A DNA stretch of 64,000 bases from Tubulanus polymorphus (Eukaryota > Nemertea > Palaeonemertea > Tubulaniformes > Tubulanidae): assembly GCF_964204645.1 (NCBI RefSeq), contig NC_134027.1:17100485-17164484 (forward strand), read 5' to 3'. The position numbers and the translations under genes were made by a program. Positions 1-12,280 of this stretch are shown here, in pieces; the stretch's first letter is position 1, and each line of letters starts with the position of its first letter. The notes under the pieces are model-generated. The model had not been told where the DNA came from. It saw only the letters and a program-made list of their open reading frames with translations, and made no database searches.

Positions 1-167
1 GTTTCAAACAAATGCGCCTCTGTTGTCACCTGCCCAAACTGCCAACAAACACAACTCAACGATATCAGTGTCAGAGTCGCCTACTCATTTAATTATTCTA
101 GAGCGCATATCTTTGTGAGGATATACAATAAGAGATGACGGGCTGTAGTTTCGATTATGAATACACT

Positions 168-173
168 TTTATT
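168..173 (-). terminator. Polyadenylation signal AATAAA
   Basis: AATAAA on the minus strand about 34 nt after the stop codon of the arrestin-domain gene, in the right place for 3'-end formation of that transcript. Confidence 0.4.
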
Positions 174-206
174 ATTCTCTGAAGATTAAAGAACGGCGTC
201 ACACGA

Positions 207-901
207 TCAATCATAGTCTATGAGTTTATCTGATGATTTATGGGATTCGGAACCATGGGAAATAATTGGGCAAGCATTGGGATCGCATGAAGTGAGGACA
301 TCGTATGTTAACTGAAACGACGAGTAGCCGGAATAAAAAGCAGGTGGTTGTGATTGATACGATATAGTCAGATCCTATAAGTGCATAGTTGGTGGGCGAA
401 ATTGTACGAAATATCATTTCTTACCTGCACAACATTGGAATTTGATTTGAGATCCAACGGTCTAAGTACAAAAAAACTACGTTCTCTTGTTTGATTTATA
501 GCTTTGTCAGTACTGTCAATATGAGCCTTCATCATGTAACGTACCCTTGCCATACATGGGCGCAGAACTTCAAACGATGTTGGAATGTCCTTTGGTAAGG
601 TGTATTCAAACTTATAACAGTGAAGGCCTGGTTTCAAAATCATGCCTGAATTGCTTTTTGAATCTGCTACTGAAAAATGCATTGAGATCGTTATAGTATC
701 AGGTGCATCACAAAGCAATTACTATAATGGTCGATAACAAATCAGTGGCACTCAATAATATCGGTTTATTGGACTTACCCTGCCCAAATAATGTTAGACA
801 GTCGTGAAGGCACCGTTGATATTCGAAACAACCTCTACTGGAATTACCATGCATGTCTCGCCAGGAAGTGTCTGCAAGTCCATGCAACCAAAGTCTTAAA
901 G
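207..901 (-). CDS. Arrestin-domain protein, last three exons (partial)
   Basis: Minus-strand exons 901-779, 669-425 and 374-207 join with matching phases and GT-AG introns of 109 and 50 bp, ending in TGA at 207-209. The peptide reads like the arrestin N-domain of ARRDC/alpha-arrestins: a LHGLADTSW block in the first exon, then KPGLHCYKFEYTLP, PTSFE and LDLKSNSN in the second. This family provides adaptors linking membrane cargo to ubiquitin ligases and endocytosis. The last exon adds about 55 residues including PPAFYSGY, near-PPxY in character, and then stops, so no arrestin C-domain is present in this reading. Upstream exons should lie above position 902 but were not recognised. The exon chain is inferred by eye; the family call is fairly secure, the short C-terminus less so. 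Confidence 0.6.
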
Positions 902-3626
902 CTAAAATATACGCACAAGGCTTGAATTCAATATTCTATCCAAGCATATATACCATGGTTATGAAAGCCTAACCGACACCTAAAATTTGAAACAACATTG
1001 CAAACTACGGAGCCCCGGAGGGGACATGGTGAGAAATGAATTTTTATTTTCAGATAGCCAGTGGCGACATCATTATTAATTTTCATAGGTGAATTTTCAA
1101 TACATAATTGATAGAATCAGAATATATGGAGCAAGAAATTACGAACGTTAGTGAAAGATATCTAAACAGTTGAACCAAACTGACTCATCAAACGCGGGTG
1201 TGTTTAATAATGGAACCAGGATAATGGAGCACTTGTGGAAATGTCTTTTATAGACTATACGATGTACATCCGTTCAATATCACCCACTCACTTCAAATGA
1301 GATAAGTTTGACAAAAATTGTATTTTCAGATAGATTCTGCTTTTTTACCGTTAAAATTCATATTCTAACATCTACATTTTACACCAGGGGCCGCGCGTCC
1401 CATGTCATGGTCAGGCCTTTTTAAGCCGACATTGTGATGATAACACACTGAAGGGCTAAATCTGTTTTTAATTTGATGATTTTTTTTCGGAATTCTGGGA
1501 TTCGGATCCGTACTCCAACTAATTAAAAAGTGGGCTTTCAGTATAATGCCGGTCCATGATAAGTCGGTATGGTCAATTACTTTTATCTACAATCTAATAT
1601 AATTAAATTACAATAACTATCTATATAATCGTTTATATTTATCTAATAAAAACATATTCTGTAATGGCTATTGTCTTTGATATTTAGAAGATTTAGCTGA
1701 TCGGTAATCGGATGCGGTCGCGTCCTGTAGGGCCGCGGCTGCGTTTCATGGTCCACCCCGCCATCAATTCACTTAAACTAGTGGTCGTGTTGTATTGATC
1801 AGTCGATGAGTTGTTGAGGTTACTCATTTCGTTCGAACGAAAAATCAAAATCGTTGCACACTGTCTGGTAGTTTGACGAAAGACCTTTTGTTAAGAAACA
1901 CGATAACAGCTCCCCCATTATCTATCATAGCAGGACATCGAGGAACCAACTACATAGTACCAGATCACGGCAAAACCATACAGCATTATCTACTTTCCCA
2001 TTTTGCTGTTTCTGTATTTTATTACGTCATTATCGCCCCAATGTTCTGAAAGGCTAATTGTTTTACATCAACGTAGGGAATAGGGTTTATACTATATTTC
2101 CTTCCATTGAATAATGTTGTTTTATCCAAGCTACGACTAATCGTAATCGATATTCCGGCAGAAGTTTTAACCGCGTATAGCTTCGTTTACATAATCACTG
2201 CAACGCTCAAATTATCTGTAACCTACTTGTTTCAATCTTAAATGGCCATAGATTTAATGGCGCTCTGTACATTCAATTCAAATTCACGACCGTAGGCGTA
2301 ATAGAAAAACGAATTCACCTTGACCTTAAACCGCGCACCTGCAAGCACCTATCCGCGCACCTGTGGAGCACCTGTTGAGGGCAAGTCGTTTACGTTAGCG
2401 TTATCGTAAAATCGTGTTTTTTGCAATATACCCGCCTAAGTTGATTTATTTGTCTCTCAATTAATAAATTAGCCGTATATTTTCCATCGAAATGATAAAA
2501 TAATTGAAATACAATATGTTTGTATAAGGAAATAAACAACACGACACTGCGTCGTCAACCGGTCGCGGGTAGAAAAACATCGCAGTCAGCTGATTAGAAT
2601 TGTGTGAATTTCGCGAAGTTCTTAGCGCAGTATTAGCTTTCAACATGGTTTCACTAAGTAATTCACGTCATATATTCTATAAGAGAATATGAATAACTAG
2701 CGATGGCCAACGATGAGAGGTAAGTTTCGATATTTAGGCTTCAAAAGATAAAAATTCCATGTGAAATAGTACGTGCGTCGTCAATTCAAATCAATCAATT
2801 TGACCTCAAATTAAAGTATCAATCGACAGCCACCTCAAACCGCATCATTAGTTGGCCAAGGGGTCTAGGCTGTGGTTTGGGTTGTCTGTGGTAGTCTATT
2901 ATGACTTCAAAAAAGATAAGAATAAGAAACAATAAAAAGAGTTGATAGGCCTAAACATTAGTTTCCTGACTGGAGAGTTTCTGGGGTAGTTCCACAAGAC
3001 TAATAATGATTTTATTTATATCCTTTCATTTCAGTTGATTGATGATCCTTACTTCATTGAATTATAGAGCAAAAGTCCGTTGACGACTAGCAAATTTGGA
3101 TGATAAGACTGTCAATAACTGTGTTTAGCATCAACGTTACAAGTAAGTGCCGTCTAGAATGCTGGGCTGTTGGCCTATCGTTGTAAGATTCTGGGGTTCA
3201 TAGTCCTCTTTCTAGTTAGGTCTTTCTGGTGAATATGATAGGCTGGAAAGGGGTGATGATCCATGATTTCATTATAATCAGGGACGGATCGTAATACCTG
3301 CCACCTATACTTATTAAAATGCTGATTCGAAATGAATGATTTGGAGCATAGTGCATAATTTGAGAAAAGAATTTAAAGCTTTATTATCACGACATTGACC
3401 GTATTTCCATACAGTTGTGTCTGTTCACTTCCGTACACTATTCACGTTTCAGGATCTTACATAGCTACCTGCTGATCAGTAATGTCGACTCAATCAATTA
3501 GAGATTTATAGAAAAGCTTACCACATATTTCAAGGTAATTTGAAAAATATTTACACAATTGCTATCGAATTTTAACATGTATAGAGTTACAGGTGATTTA
3601 CTCAGATAATTCAAGTTACATCAAAA
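902..3626. other. No recognisable gene
   Basis: AT-rich sequence with only short open frames and no family resemblance. It probably contains introns and 5' exons of the arrestin-domain gene, which must start at higher coordinates, but no convincing first exon could be picked out. Confidence 0.4.
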
Positions 3627-6218
3627 TCATTCGGCAATTTTCTGACACGATTTACATTTCTTTACAGATTTTCCATCGGCTAGACACTTCTTATAGAAAC
3701 CGCCGCAACTGCATTTACGTGGAACAGACGCCGGTTGCTCTAATGTTTTCGTCGCATACAAGGCCTGGTTTTGGAAGAGAAGTTTGGAGCGTAAAACATT
3801 GTCGCGTATGCTGCAAAATGTCCGATTATCTCGATTGACACTAGCGTGTTTGCTTTCAAGAGCTTGCTCGCTGAACAAGCCAAGTGTTCCCCACATATTT
3901 ACAAATTCGGGAACATGGTATACTAGAATATGGATTTTCGGAGTGATATTTACATTGGGAAATTTAGACGTAAAAAAGCGGCCAAAATCGTGGCATTGTG
4001 TTGTCATATTGGATATCTCGTCTTTAGAAAGAAACCGAGATGCGCTGTATAATCGATATAGCGAACGTAGTCGTTCGAACAACTCTTGGAACAAGGAACT
4101 AATCGATTCGTCGGGAATCACTTTGCATAATTTTTCCGCGTTGTTTAGCAACTTGTGAATATGATTCCCTACAAAACTATTGCTATGATACGCTTGACGA
4201 TCAACGCCGATTTCTATCAGGACTTGATTTAATGTCTTACATAAAGGTCCCATTTGGGCCTGAACTTTACTGTACACAGCATTTAACTCACTTGATTTCT
4301 TTTGGAATTCCTTTTTTAACTCAACTTGTCTGGATTTAAGGTTGGCCAGATTTTCAGTGATGCATCTGATGATTTTGTTGGCCGACAATTGTTTTCCTGT
4401 AAGGCATAGTTCACACTGAAAATCTGGACAATCTTCGATACACTGCTCATGGTACGGAGCGTCACATTTGATACAATATATATACCGATTCGGATTTGGA
4501 TTCTCAATTGTCCTTATTAGACAAATTTTCGATGTACACGAAACAACACATCGACCACGTCTATTAGCAGTAGTGAGTTTCTGTAAGTATTTGCATTTCG
4601 TATCAATACGACTTGAAAGATCATTTAGTTCCTCTTGGACTTCCGATGTTTTTGTTGAAATTTCTTGCCAGGTTCTGTAAAGTGTTTCATCACGTTCCCC
4701 CAAAGATTCGTTGTCAAATTCTTGACATTTTTTTTCTAACATGTTGAAAAATAGTAAGCCAAGTCCCAGGGAGATATGAAGTCCAGGAGGAACTAAATGA
4801 TCGATATCCTGTAGGTGAAACATCTGAGCTTTCACTACACTTAAATTATTAGCACCTGGATTTGCTACATTCTGTTTATAGAGGGCAACTGATCGAGATT
4901 CAAATTTCACCGATTGTGGACAATGTGGTGAGCCGTGGTGCTTTCTTAGGTCATCCAGCTTCACTTGACACCACAAACAAGGAAATTTGGCCGTTGAACC
5001 CTGGTGACCCATACATGTGCACAAAAAGGCAAGGTCACCAAATAGAAAAAAACGGATCGCGACGGCTACATATTTTCCATCACTATTTACAATATCTACA
5101 CTAGAGATAGTCTTCATCTCATCAAATATTGGTGAGAAAACCTGCTCCATATTCTCATATGAATCTACAGCTTCAAAATACGCGATCATCTCTGTAAAGT
5201 CTGTACTATTGCACAATTTACAGTTGATAATTGAAAATACAAGTTTCGTACTACCTCCCCCCTTGTCCGCCCCAATCTTAATCCATATTTCACCATGAAC
5301 CTCTGCAGGAAACAACAGTTGACCTTTTTCAGACAAACGTTTAATTTTTACAAGTAACTGAACACGGAAACTATTCACTTTAGCGTACGCAGTTGTTTTT
5401 CTCTCCGAGGTTCTCGAATTTACAATCATTTCGGCTTGACCTACATCAAGATTGTTTTTTAAAGCTTCAGATCGACTGTTAATTTCCTCGCGCAGTTTGT
5501 CAGCTGATGGCAAAATATTGATATTGTACAGTCGTAAAAGTTTTCCTAGTTCCAAAGACTGGGTCATTGTCAGTCGAAGATGCATTTTGATTTCAAGGTA
5601 CTCTTGAGCAGTGAGCATCCGCGCTGGTTTCATATCGGGAATATGGGAAATAACCTTTTCTTTAATGGATGTGTCTTTTCTTAATAAGTACGATATTGTT
5701 TTGGCAGCATTTTCAATTGATTGGTCTTTATCTTTGGAGATGAATTGGATTATAAGTTTCAACAGGGATGCTCGCTTCTCAAGAGTTTTTTCACCAGCAT
5801 CTAAGGATTGTATCTTCGGCTCATCTAATTTGATGAAATAGTTGTAGTTGTCTCGGGATTTCGATTTATATGTATTTCGAGCTCTGAAAATTGTTTTGTC
5901 TTCGTCTCCATCACAGATGATCAGCGTATTTTTGTTCTGTTGGATACATTTGATAGTTTGAAGTTCCTGCTCCAGCTGACGCACTTTTTCCTTTAAATCT
6001 ACATTTTCTTGGGAAATGGATGGCGGCGCTGGCTGTTTTTTAGGAGTTGAACTAGACTGATACGATATCTCATAAGATGACTCTGGTTCTGCAATATCTG
6101 AGTCAACGGGATTGATAGTAGTTGATGCTGATGATATTGCACTTAGCTCGAGGGATTCGCTGGTACTCTCATCTGATTTAGCGCTGTTACGACTACCGAT
6201 ACACGATCCTATCAACAA
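3627..6218 (-). CDS. Large uncharacterised protein with PHD-like finger (863 codons, probably one big exon)
   Basis: An open minus-strand frame of 863 codons. The nominal start at 6218 is TTG, and the first in-frame Met is near residue 200, so the N-terminus probably comes from a spliced upstream exon; a candidate acceptor (TTGTTGATAG) lies at the start. Visible parts: Ser-rich N-terminus, short coiled coil around residues 65-95, a block with ADKGGGSTKLVF and FGDLAFLCTCMGHQG, a Cys/His-rich PHD-like finger near residues 560-615 (CIKCDAPYHEQC), then PKIHILVYHVPEFVNMWG and a C-terminal Cys cluster. I believe similar proteins recur in invertebrate genomes, often repeatedly, which would suit a domesticated or mobile-element origin, but I cannot name the family. 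No catalytic site was identified. Confidence 0.6.
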   Translation of the reverse strand: MLIGSCIGSRNSAKSDESTSESLELSAISSASTTINPVDSDIAEPESSYEISYQSSSTPKKQPAPPSISQENVDLKEKVRQLEQELQTIKCIQQNKNTLIICDGDEDKTIFRARNTYKSKSRDNYNYFIKLDEPKIQSLDAGEKTLEKRASLLKLIIQFISKDKDQSIENAAKTISYLLRKDTSIKEKVISHIPDMKPARMLTAQEYLEIKMHLRLTMTQSLELGKLLRLYNINILPSADKLREEINSRSEALKNNLDVGQAEMIVNSRTSERKTTAYAKVNSFRVQLLVKIKRLSEKGQLLFPAEVHGEIWIKIGADKGGGSTKLVFSIINCKLCNSTDFTEMIAYFEAVDSYENMEQVFSPIFDEMKTISSVDIVNSDGKYVAVAIRFFLFGDLAFLCTCMGHQGSTAKFPCLWCQVKLDDLRKHHGSPHCPQSVKFESRSVALYKQNVANPGANNLSVVKAQMFHLQDIDHLVPPGLHISLGLGLLFFNMLEKKCQEFDNESLGERDETLYRTWQEISTKTSEVQEELNDLSSRIDTKCKYLQKLTTANRRGRCVVSCTSKICLIRTIENPNPNRYIYCIKCDAPYHEQCIEDCPDFQCELCLTGKQLSANKIIRCITENLANLKSRQVELKKEFQKKSSELNAVYSKVQAQMGPLCKTLNQVLIEIGVDRQAYHSNSFVGNHIHKLLNNAEKLCKVIPDESISSLFQELFERLRSLYRLYSASRFLSKDEISNMTTQCHDFGRFFTSKFPNVNITPKIHILVYHVPEFVNMWGTLGLFSEQALESKHASVNRDNRTFCSIRDNVLRSKLLFQNQALYATKTLEQPASVPRKCSCGGFYKKCLADGKSVKKCKSCQKIAE

Positions 6219-6574
6219 ATCAGGTTATAAAGCGAGCATTACTTAAATGTTTGTATATTTAATTTTGTTCCAAAATTTCAATGTTTGATATTTATTGATT
6301 TTTGCACTTATCTTGGATGTTATGAATGATTAAACGTTGTACTGTTTGTCAAATTATTAAGACAGTATTATTTTTTTTATTTCTTAATTGGGTGTTTATT
6401 AGTAATAACCTTTAATCTAAACTTAACAAAAATGAAAGAATGAGGCAATAATGTACTTACAGTCTTTGCGTTGCTCCGTTGTATATAGTGAAATGTTGTA
6501 AATTTTTAGGGCAAAATAAATATTATCATACATGTATACACTATCTATGGCTTGGTTATTCTGATTTTGTATTT

Positions 6575-6863
6575 TCACTCCAGGCTAGTCTTTGGTCCTC
6601 TTGGATTGGTGAAACAGTAGATCCTGCTTACTGGGGGCATTTGTCCTATGAAATTGTTCCAGTTTGTGTTCAGCAAATCATGATCGAATGAATCAATACA
6701 TGCCGCAGTAAATTTTGGTCCCGTCAAAAAATTGAGTAGGTAACCCGATTTCCTGGATGTGAATGCCGACACGTTCGTTGTACAGTCAAATTTGCACCAA
6801 TCGGATAGTATATCCCTAATTATTCCGACTGAACCAGGTTTACACACATATTTTGGCCTAATT
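6575..6863 (-). CDS. Possible upstream exon or ORF fragment
   Basis: Minus-strand open frame of about 95 codons beginning just after a plausible acceptor (GTTTATTCCAG, AG at 6864-6865). The peptide is compositionally normal, with KSGYLLNFLTGPKFTAAC and PPVSRIYCFTNPRGPK. It could be an upstream exon of the 863-codon ORF or a fragment of another repeat gene. No good donor was found at its 3' end. Joining the GTAAGT donor near 6460 to the large ORF would create a stop, so the connection is unproven. Confidence 0.3.
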
Positions 6864-7599
6864 CTGGAATAAACTCATCCGGGTTGAGCAAGCTTTTGAC
6901 TATCAAACGATGACGAAAGAAAAACAAACTAACAAGAAAAAGAATGCAGAAGAGTTACAATTTAAATGATAATTATACTCCACTTTATTCCACAAAAAAA
7001 GAAACATTTTCATACAAAATATGGTCTCGAACAATGAAACAGCATCAAGATCAGAGGTTAACACTGGGATACGGAAATTGAAATCTCTTTCTGAACAAGT
7101 CTTAATGTATTTCTGCAGCGAAAACCTCTTTACTCTTTAACAAAGTATCTGCAATTACATGACATACCTCGGGAATGGAATGAAATTGGGTCCTTGGCTA
7201 TATTGCTGTAGCCAAATGGTTGCAACTGAAGGTTCAGGTCGGTAAGGTCATGTAACCGCAGACTTATTTTGTGAATTAACAATAGTTATCATACATTTTA
7301 TGGGCCAAAAGTTGTAATTCATGCAGTCTGTATAGGGCCTAGCCGCCTATTACTCACTCATGCTCTTCATTTTATCAGCAAACTTTTTCTTTTTCCTGCC
7401 GTGGCCAAAGTTGAAACCTTTTTTCCGCTTATTATTTGATTCTTCCATCTAAAAATCAAAGAAAACCGTTTGAATTTCAGCCTTTTCTTATACAAAGAGA
7501 AATGAAAAGGCAATAAAAAATGATTGAATTTATTTTTCTTAAATTTACCTTCATCTCATCAAAATCGACGGGCATCTCATCAAAATCGACAGGCATTGT

Positions 7600-8189
7600 C
7601 AACAGATCAATGTCATAGAATCATCAGCTGAAAAATAATAGTCATTGACAAGCTTATATTCACTTGATATACAGAAAAGAACATATCAATTACGATAGGC
7701 CACGAGCGCTGAAATTTTTTTTCAGAATTGCAAATTTTTGAACTCTAAATTCGTCCTGCCTTCACTATTGAAGCAAAAATACCTCATAAATTGGGTATCA
7801 CTGGACAGCTTATCCAATTTTTCAGAGAACTAAAGTCTTAGATTTTGAATAAAAGGCACATTAGGGTCAAAAATACGTACTTTGAAGAGCAAAAATCGGA
7901 CAAAATTGATCTGTTGACTTCCGGGTTCTTTGAGCGCGCCGTACTCGGATTTGGTGGAAGTTACGCGAAATCGGCTCTTTAGTTCCCTAGATTTGAATGT
8001 TGTCTACAAGTTGAGACACGTTCGGTTCGAATCCCATAATTAATAGCTGAGCTACCGAAGTTTTCCGGACGCAGCTCCGGCCATATCTTTAAGCATTAGC
8101 GAGACGGCCCGGCCAATCAGCGCACGCCATCGATTTTAAGATATCGATTGTTCCAATTTCTAAAATTCGTATCTCGCCTACGGTCGTGA
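7600..8189. other. No gene seen
   Basis: Intergenic DNA without recognisable coding or structured repeats up to the LINE fragment that follows. Position 8180-8200 carries an AATTCAATTCAATT tract that looks like the 3' tail of that LINE. Confidence 0.4.
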
Positions 8190-8865
8190 ATTCAATTCAA
8201 TTTATCTTGATTCCAAATAAGGTTATAATGTATTACATGATGGAAAATGATAAAATGTATAAACGGCGATGGGTGATAGCAATGACCATTTAAATACATC
8301 AAATATGCGTTAATGATTTCAACCAACGTCGATTCTTCAATAATTGCGCTTAGAAATTTAGAAATATTTACAACATATTTATTATCATTCATTAAATCAA
8401 TAAATTTCAATATATTTGGACGTTGCCAATAGTGCTTTGGAATGAATTTTTTTCTTAATTCAGTATACAGCGGATATTCAATTAATACATGATATTCATC
8501 GCCGATTCTGTTACAAAATGGGCAATTCAATTGAGCCCTGTCCTCTCCAGAAAAGCGTAGTCTAGACACTGGAACAATGTTTGAAATCTCGCCAAACGAA
8601 TTCTACTTCCAGCAGAAAGATCCAATAAATAGGTTTCAAGCGCAAAATTCCTTTTAAAAATCTGTTATTTTTCACTGTAATCATGTTTGGATACATCTGC
8701 CAAGACTGTTTGTTTAAACTGATCATTCAGTATCGGTTTAACACATTTTTTTAAATATTCATAGTTATAAGCAATATTCTCATGTTGGGAAAAGTATAGT
8801 TAAGACCTAGTTTAGAAAACCAGGAGTCAATAGTTGACAGCCATTGAAAACGATAATCACCGTGC
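8190..8865 (-). pseudogene. Non-LTR retrotransposon 3' fragment (zinc-knuckle C-terminus)
   Basis: Minus-strand remains of the C-terminal part of a LINE ORF2. From 8865 downward one reads DYRFQWLSTIDSWFSKLGLN, then, after stops and frameshifts, a 125-codon frame (8569-8192) with the typical Zn-binding block CPFCNRIGDEYHVLIEYPLY and the following RKKFIPKHYWQRPN...KF pattern of the post-RT region. The element ends in an ATTGAATTG-type tail at about 8185. The RT core and everything 5' are missing, as expected for a 5'-truncated insertion. Confidence 0.65.
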
Positions 8866-10172
8866 GGTTCCTGAACTTCGCTGAAAAAGCTGAAACACTG
8901 CTACGCTGAAAAGAAAACGCTGAAATTTCAGGGTTTTCCCGAAAAACGCTGAAATCGTGCTAGGAACCGACAATACACGTTTTGAAATATTTTCCGGGCC
9001 GGGGCCGCTGCCTTTGCCTTACTCTCTACCTAATTTTTGGTTAAAGAGGCGCATCAACAGTATGTGTGGAGTATTAAAACCGAAATCCTATCACAACCGT
9101 TCAAGCCAACTTTAAACACGATGCTGAATATTCCAAGAATGTGGTTCTACAAGAAGAACAAATCTTATTTGAACATTTCAAATGTATATAAAATATGATT
9201 ATGATAGCCTCTTTTCTTTTTTCAACAAGCCACTTATGACTGGGTGACTGTGGTATTCTCTGTTGGAGACTGGGGATAAGTTGAATTTGATGGCCTGTTA
9301 TAATGATGATGCGGCTTTTGGACAAAAAAACCTTACTTAATTTATTTTTAATTCATCGTGCGCATGGAATGGATTTACAATTGGTATAATTAATTTGCTG
9401 TGGTGAAATAATTATAATATTATTTTGAAGAAATGAGATACCATCTGTTAGAAAAATGTATCAATTCCTATTTTTAGACTATAAATAAATTTTAAATCTA
9501 TAAAAGGAGGAATCACAGACTAAGTTGATTTGCTTAGATGGACATACAGATACTAAGAAAAGACTTCTTGTAGCAGTAATTACATTTGAATGAGCAAGCG
9601 TGTCTTCCTTTCTAAGCGCCACCTGTCCGATCGGATGGCAGAAACTCTCGTGAAATATCGCGCCCCAGGCAAGCATCGCGCCTAAACATACTGATCGTAA
9701 ACATGCAATTGTTTATCGGCACTTTGTAGCGGATAAATTATGAACATGTACAAAAAAATATGTATGATAATTGGAATTTTTTGCCAATGTTGCGTCAATC
9801 TCGCGAGATTTTCAAAAACACGGAAGTAACATGTGGTAAATCGTGACTACCAACCTACCTAACAGCCCTCATTATTGTTCCAAACCAAACGTTCTGCGCT
9901 GACTTCAAATGGGTGATAATGGCCATAATTTTAACTTAAGTTGTATATCATTATTATCTTCAATTGTGATTGCTATATTGTCTTTGAAAACTTTGTAACA
10001 TCGCCATATCACAATGTCTAGTTATATTGTGCCTTGAAACCCTAAAAGAAATAATTGAAATTCATGTACAATTTTTAACATTGAAAATTCCAGGTAGCCA
10101 TGTTTGTTTCTGCTGCTTCGCGTAAATCCCGCGCGGTGGCACAACCACGCGGAGTTTGGGCCAATACGTGTA
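8866..10172. other. No gene seen
   Basis: Host-like intergenic sequence. Short open frames here show no family resemblance. It ends just before the copy D terminus, at a CGCGGTGGCACAACCACGCGG imperfect palindrome around 10131-10152. Confidence 0.4.
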
Positions 10173-10379
10173 GCGGCTGATATGAAAACATAATTATACA
10201 TTTACTCTAATATTTATGTGTAAAAAATAGAAAAATAGTAAAATAATCCAACTATTTAATAAAAAAAGTGTTAATGAAATATTAATAAATTGAAAGATAA
10301 AAATTGTCAGTAAAATATTAAAGTAATCAAAATTTCTAATAAAAAAGTGTTAATAAAATATTTTGAAATATAAAAAGAG

Positions 10380-10740
10380 TAAAGTGTGAGTAAATAATTT
10401 AGATTTTTAACATAAAATTAAGAAAAATTAAGAATAATTTAGATTTTTAACATATCACATGGAAAATCGTCAAGTTTTTAACTGAAAAAGTAAAATTATT
10501 TACATTTTTAACATAAAATATAGAAAAATAGTAATATTTTTAATTAAAACAGTTAAATTATTTAGATTTCCAACAAAAAATATAGAAAAATATTAATATT
10601 TCTAATTAAAAAGGTAAAATGATTTAGATTTCTAACATAGAATATAGTTATTATAAAATATGTAAGTTGTTTACTAAAAGTAACAAGTAATTTAGATTTT
10701 AACATTAAATATGGTAAAATAGTAAAATAATTTAGATTTT
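10380..10740. repeat. Degenerate tandem repeat of the virus-like element
   Basis: Repeating AATTTAGATTTTTAACAT plus AAAGTGTGAGTAAA-like segments, a decayed version of the clean 48-bp array at 16400-16625 in copy C. It sits next to the element terminus in D, and a trace occurs at 52050-52110 after the hairpin of copy B, so the repeat belongs to the subterminal region of the family. Confidence 0.55.
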
Positions 10741-10789
10741 AAAATATTAATAATCTAGAAAATTCAATTTAATAAAAGATTGGTTATAT

Positions 10790-11330
10790 AAATGAAGGAA
10801 GAAACCGAATTCAAAATTGAAATAAAAGAAACAAATAACTTATTTCTCTATTTAACATTAAAAATTGTATCTCAGTAGATAATCTATTGTATATTATTAA
10901 ATGATATTAGATTACTGAACTAAAAGATACTTTCGATATGGTGTTAAAAATCCTAAAATATTTAATAAAGTTTTAGATTAGAAACGTAATTTGGATGAAA
11001 ACATAATAAATATTTTTAAAATTCCTTTAATGATAGAAAAAGTGAAATAATACTTTCAAAAGGTAATGATTTGATAAACTTAGGAATTTAAAAACGACGA
11101 TTAAACTATTTTAATTTTGATAATAAACAAATTAATATAATGAAAATAAATCAAATATTGGAATGCAATGAAGAAAATGCAATCTAGAAAATAAATCTTT
11201 CAAAAATACTGGAATTCAATGTGATTTAAATAATGAATTAAAAAGATTTGATCCTTATGAAAAAATGTATTGTTATTGTGGAGGTTGATATTTAAAATCA
11301 CATAAATCAAAACATTATCAAACAATTATG
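10790..11330 (+). pseudogene. Zinc-finger ORF relic of copy D
   Basis: Frame fragments parallel the copy C ORF at 18725-19359: FKIEIKETNN-like start, TFDMVLKILKYLIKF-like middle, and the C-terminal finger with CYCGG and YLKSHKSKHYQTI. Several stops and shifts break it. Function unknown; the C-x-C...H-x3-H pattern suggests a small nucleic-acid-binding protein. Confidence 0.45.
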
Positions 11331-11345
11331 AAAATATTTCTATTA

Positions 11346-11420
11346 GGTCGATTATTATTATTATTATTGTTATTATTATTATTATATATTACTGTTTCAA
11401 TAATAATAATATTATTATTT
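11346..11420. repeat. TTA/AAT palindromic junction inside copy D
   Basis: A (TTA)n tract runs directly into an (AAT)n tract, making an inverted repeat of roughly 30 bp per arm. It lies at the point where gene orientation in copy D switches from plus to minus. Confidence 0.6.
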
Positions 11421-11479
11421 AATCTGAATATCTAAATTCATAGAATCAATATTTTTAATTATTTTATTTTCAAGCTACT

Positions 11480-12280
11480 TTATATTCCTTATTTTCTAAA
11501 ACAACTTAAACGGCTGAGCAGATAAAGACACAGGGGGTATTATTTACAAGTATATAAATAGTTTTTCGCATTTATTACTATTTCAATATTATGAAGTTAT
11601 GTTGATATTCTTCAATAATGATTAATTTGTAATGTATTCATTTCATTATTTCATTTAGTTCACTAATATATTTATGATTTGTTAAAGCTTTTTTCATTTT
11701 TATACTTTTTATTGCATATTTCACATTGAATATTATTAATTCTGTCTGATAGGTAATTTAAATTTTTTCAATTCTATGTATTCAATTTTACAAGTATCAA
11801 AAAATTCTAACAATTGTCTTAATGAGTAAATTGAAACAGATAAAATCATGATAATTAATTTAATTTTCTCTTGATTTCTATATTTCTATATAACTTTAAA
11901 TTTGATAAATTACTGATTTTTATGAATGAAAATCAAATATACTGTGATTGAATTTGATTTAAATGATACTATACAATTATTAATATTAATATTTGCATTT
12001 GAAATTACAGTTGAATTCGTTTCAAGTCAAGATTTTATACCTTTAAAACCTCTTTTATATCATTAACTTTAATATTATCATTCAAATGATTGTTTTCCAT
12101 TCAATTTTTTCAATTTCTTAGTTAATTTCATATTTTGATTTAGTATAGCTGTTGAAATATTTTCATAATAAAATTCAAATGCAGCAAATATTAAACCTCC
12201 AGTAAACCAAATAATGTTTTAAATCACTAATACCTGTTGGAATAAAATTATTCATTTATTTATGAAAAAATTAAAAAATT
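11480..12280 (-). pseudogene. Inverted distal genes of copy D
   Basis: Read on the minus strand from 12280, one finds a relic starting NNFIPTGISDLKHYLV, matching the 36-aa membrane protein at 19534 of copy C, followed by a relic with LLEFFDTCKIEYIEL, matching the 92-aa protein at 19796. Both are frameshifted. Their order is as in copy C but on the opposite strand relative to the zinc-finger relic. Confidence 0.5.

Noticed and set aside
7350-7600. Possible two-exon mini-gene on the minus strand (VDFDEM repeats, then a Lys-rich EESNNKRKKGFNFGHGRKK peptide)
   Set aside because: Splice signals are plausible but the product is under 50 residues, an in-frame stop lies just upstream, and no homology is recognisable.
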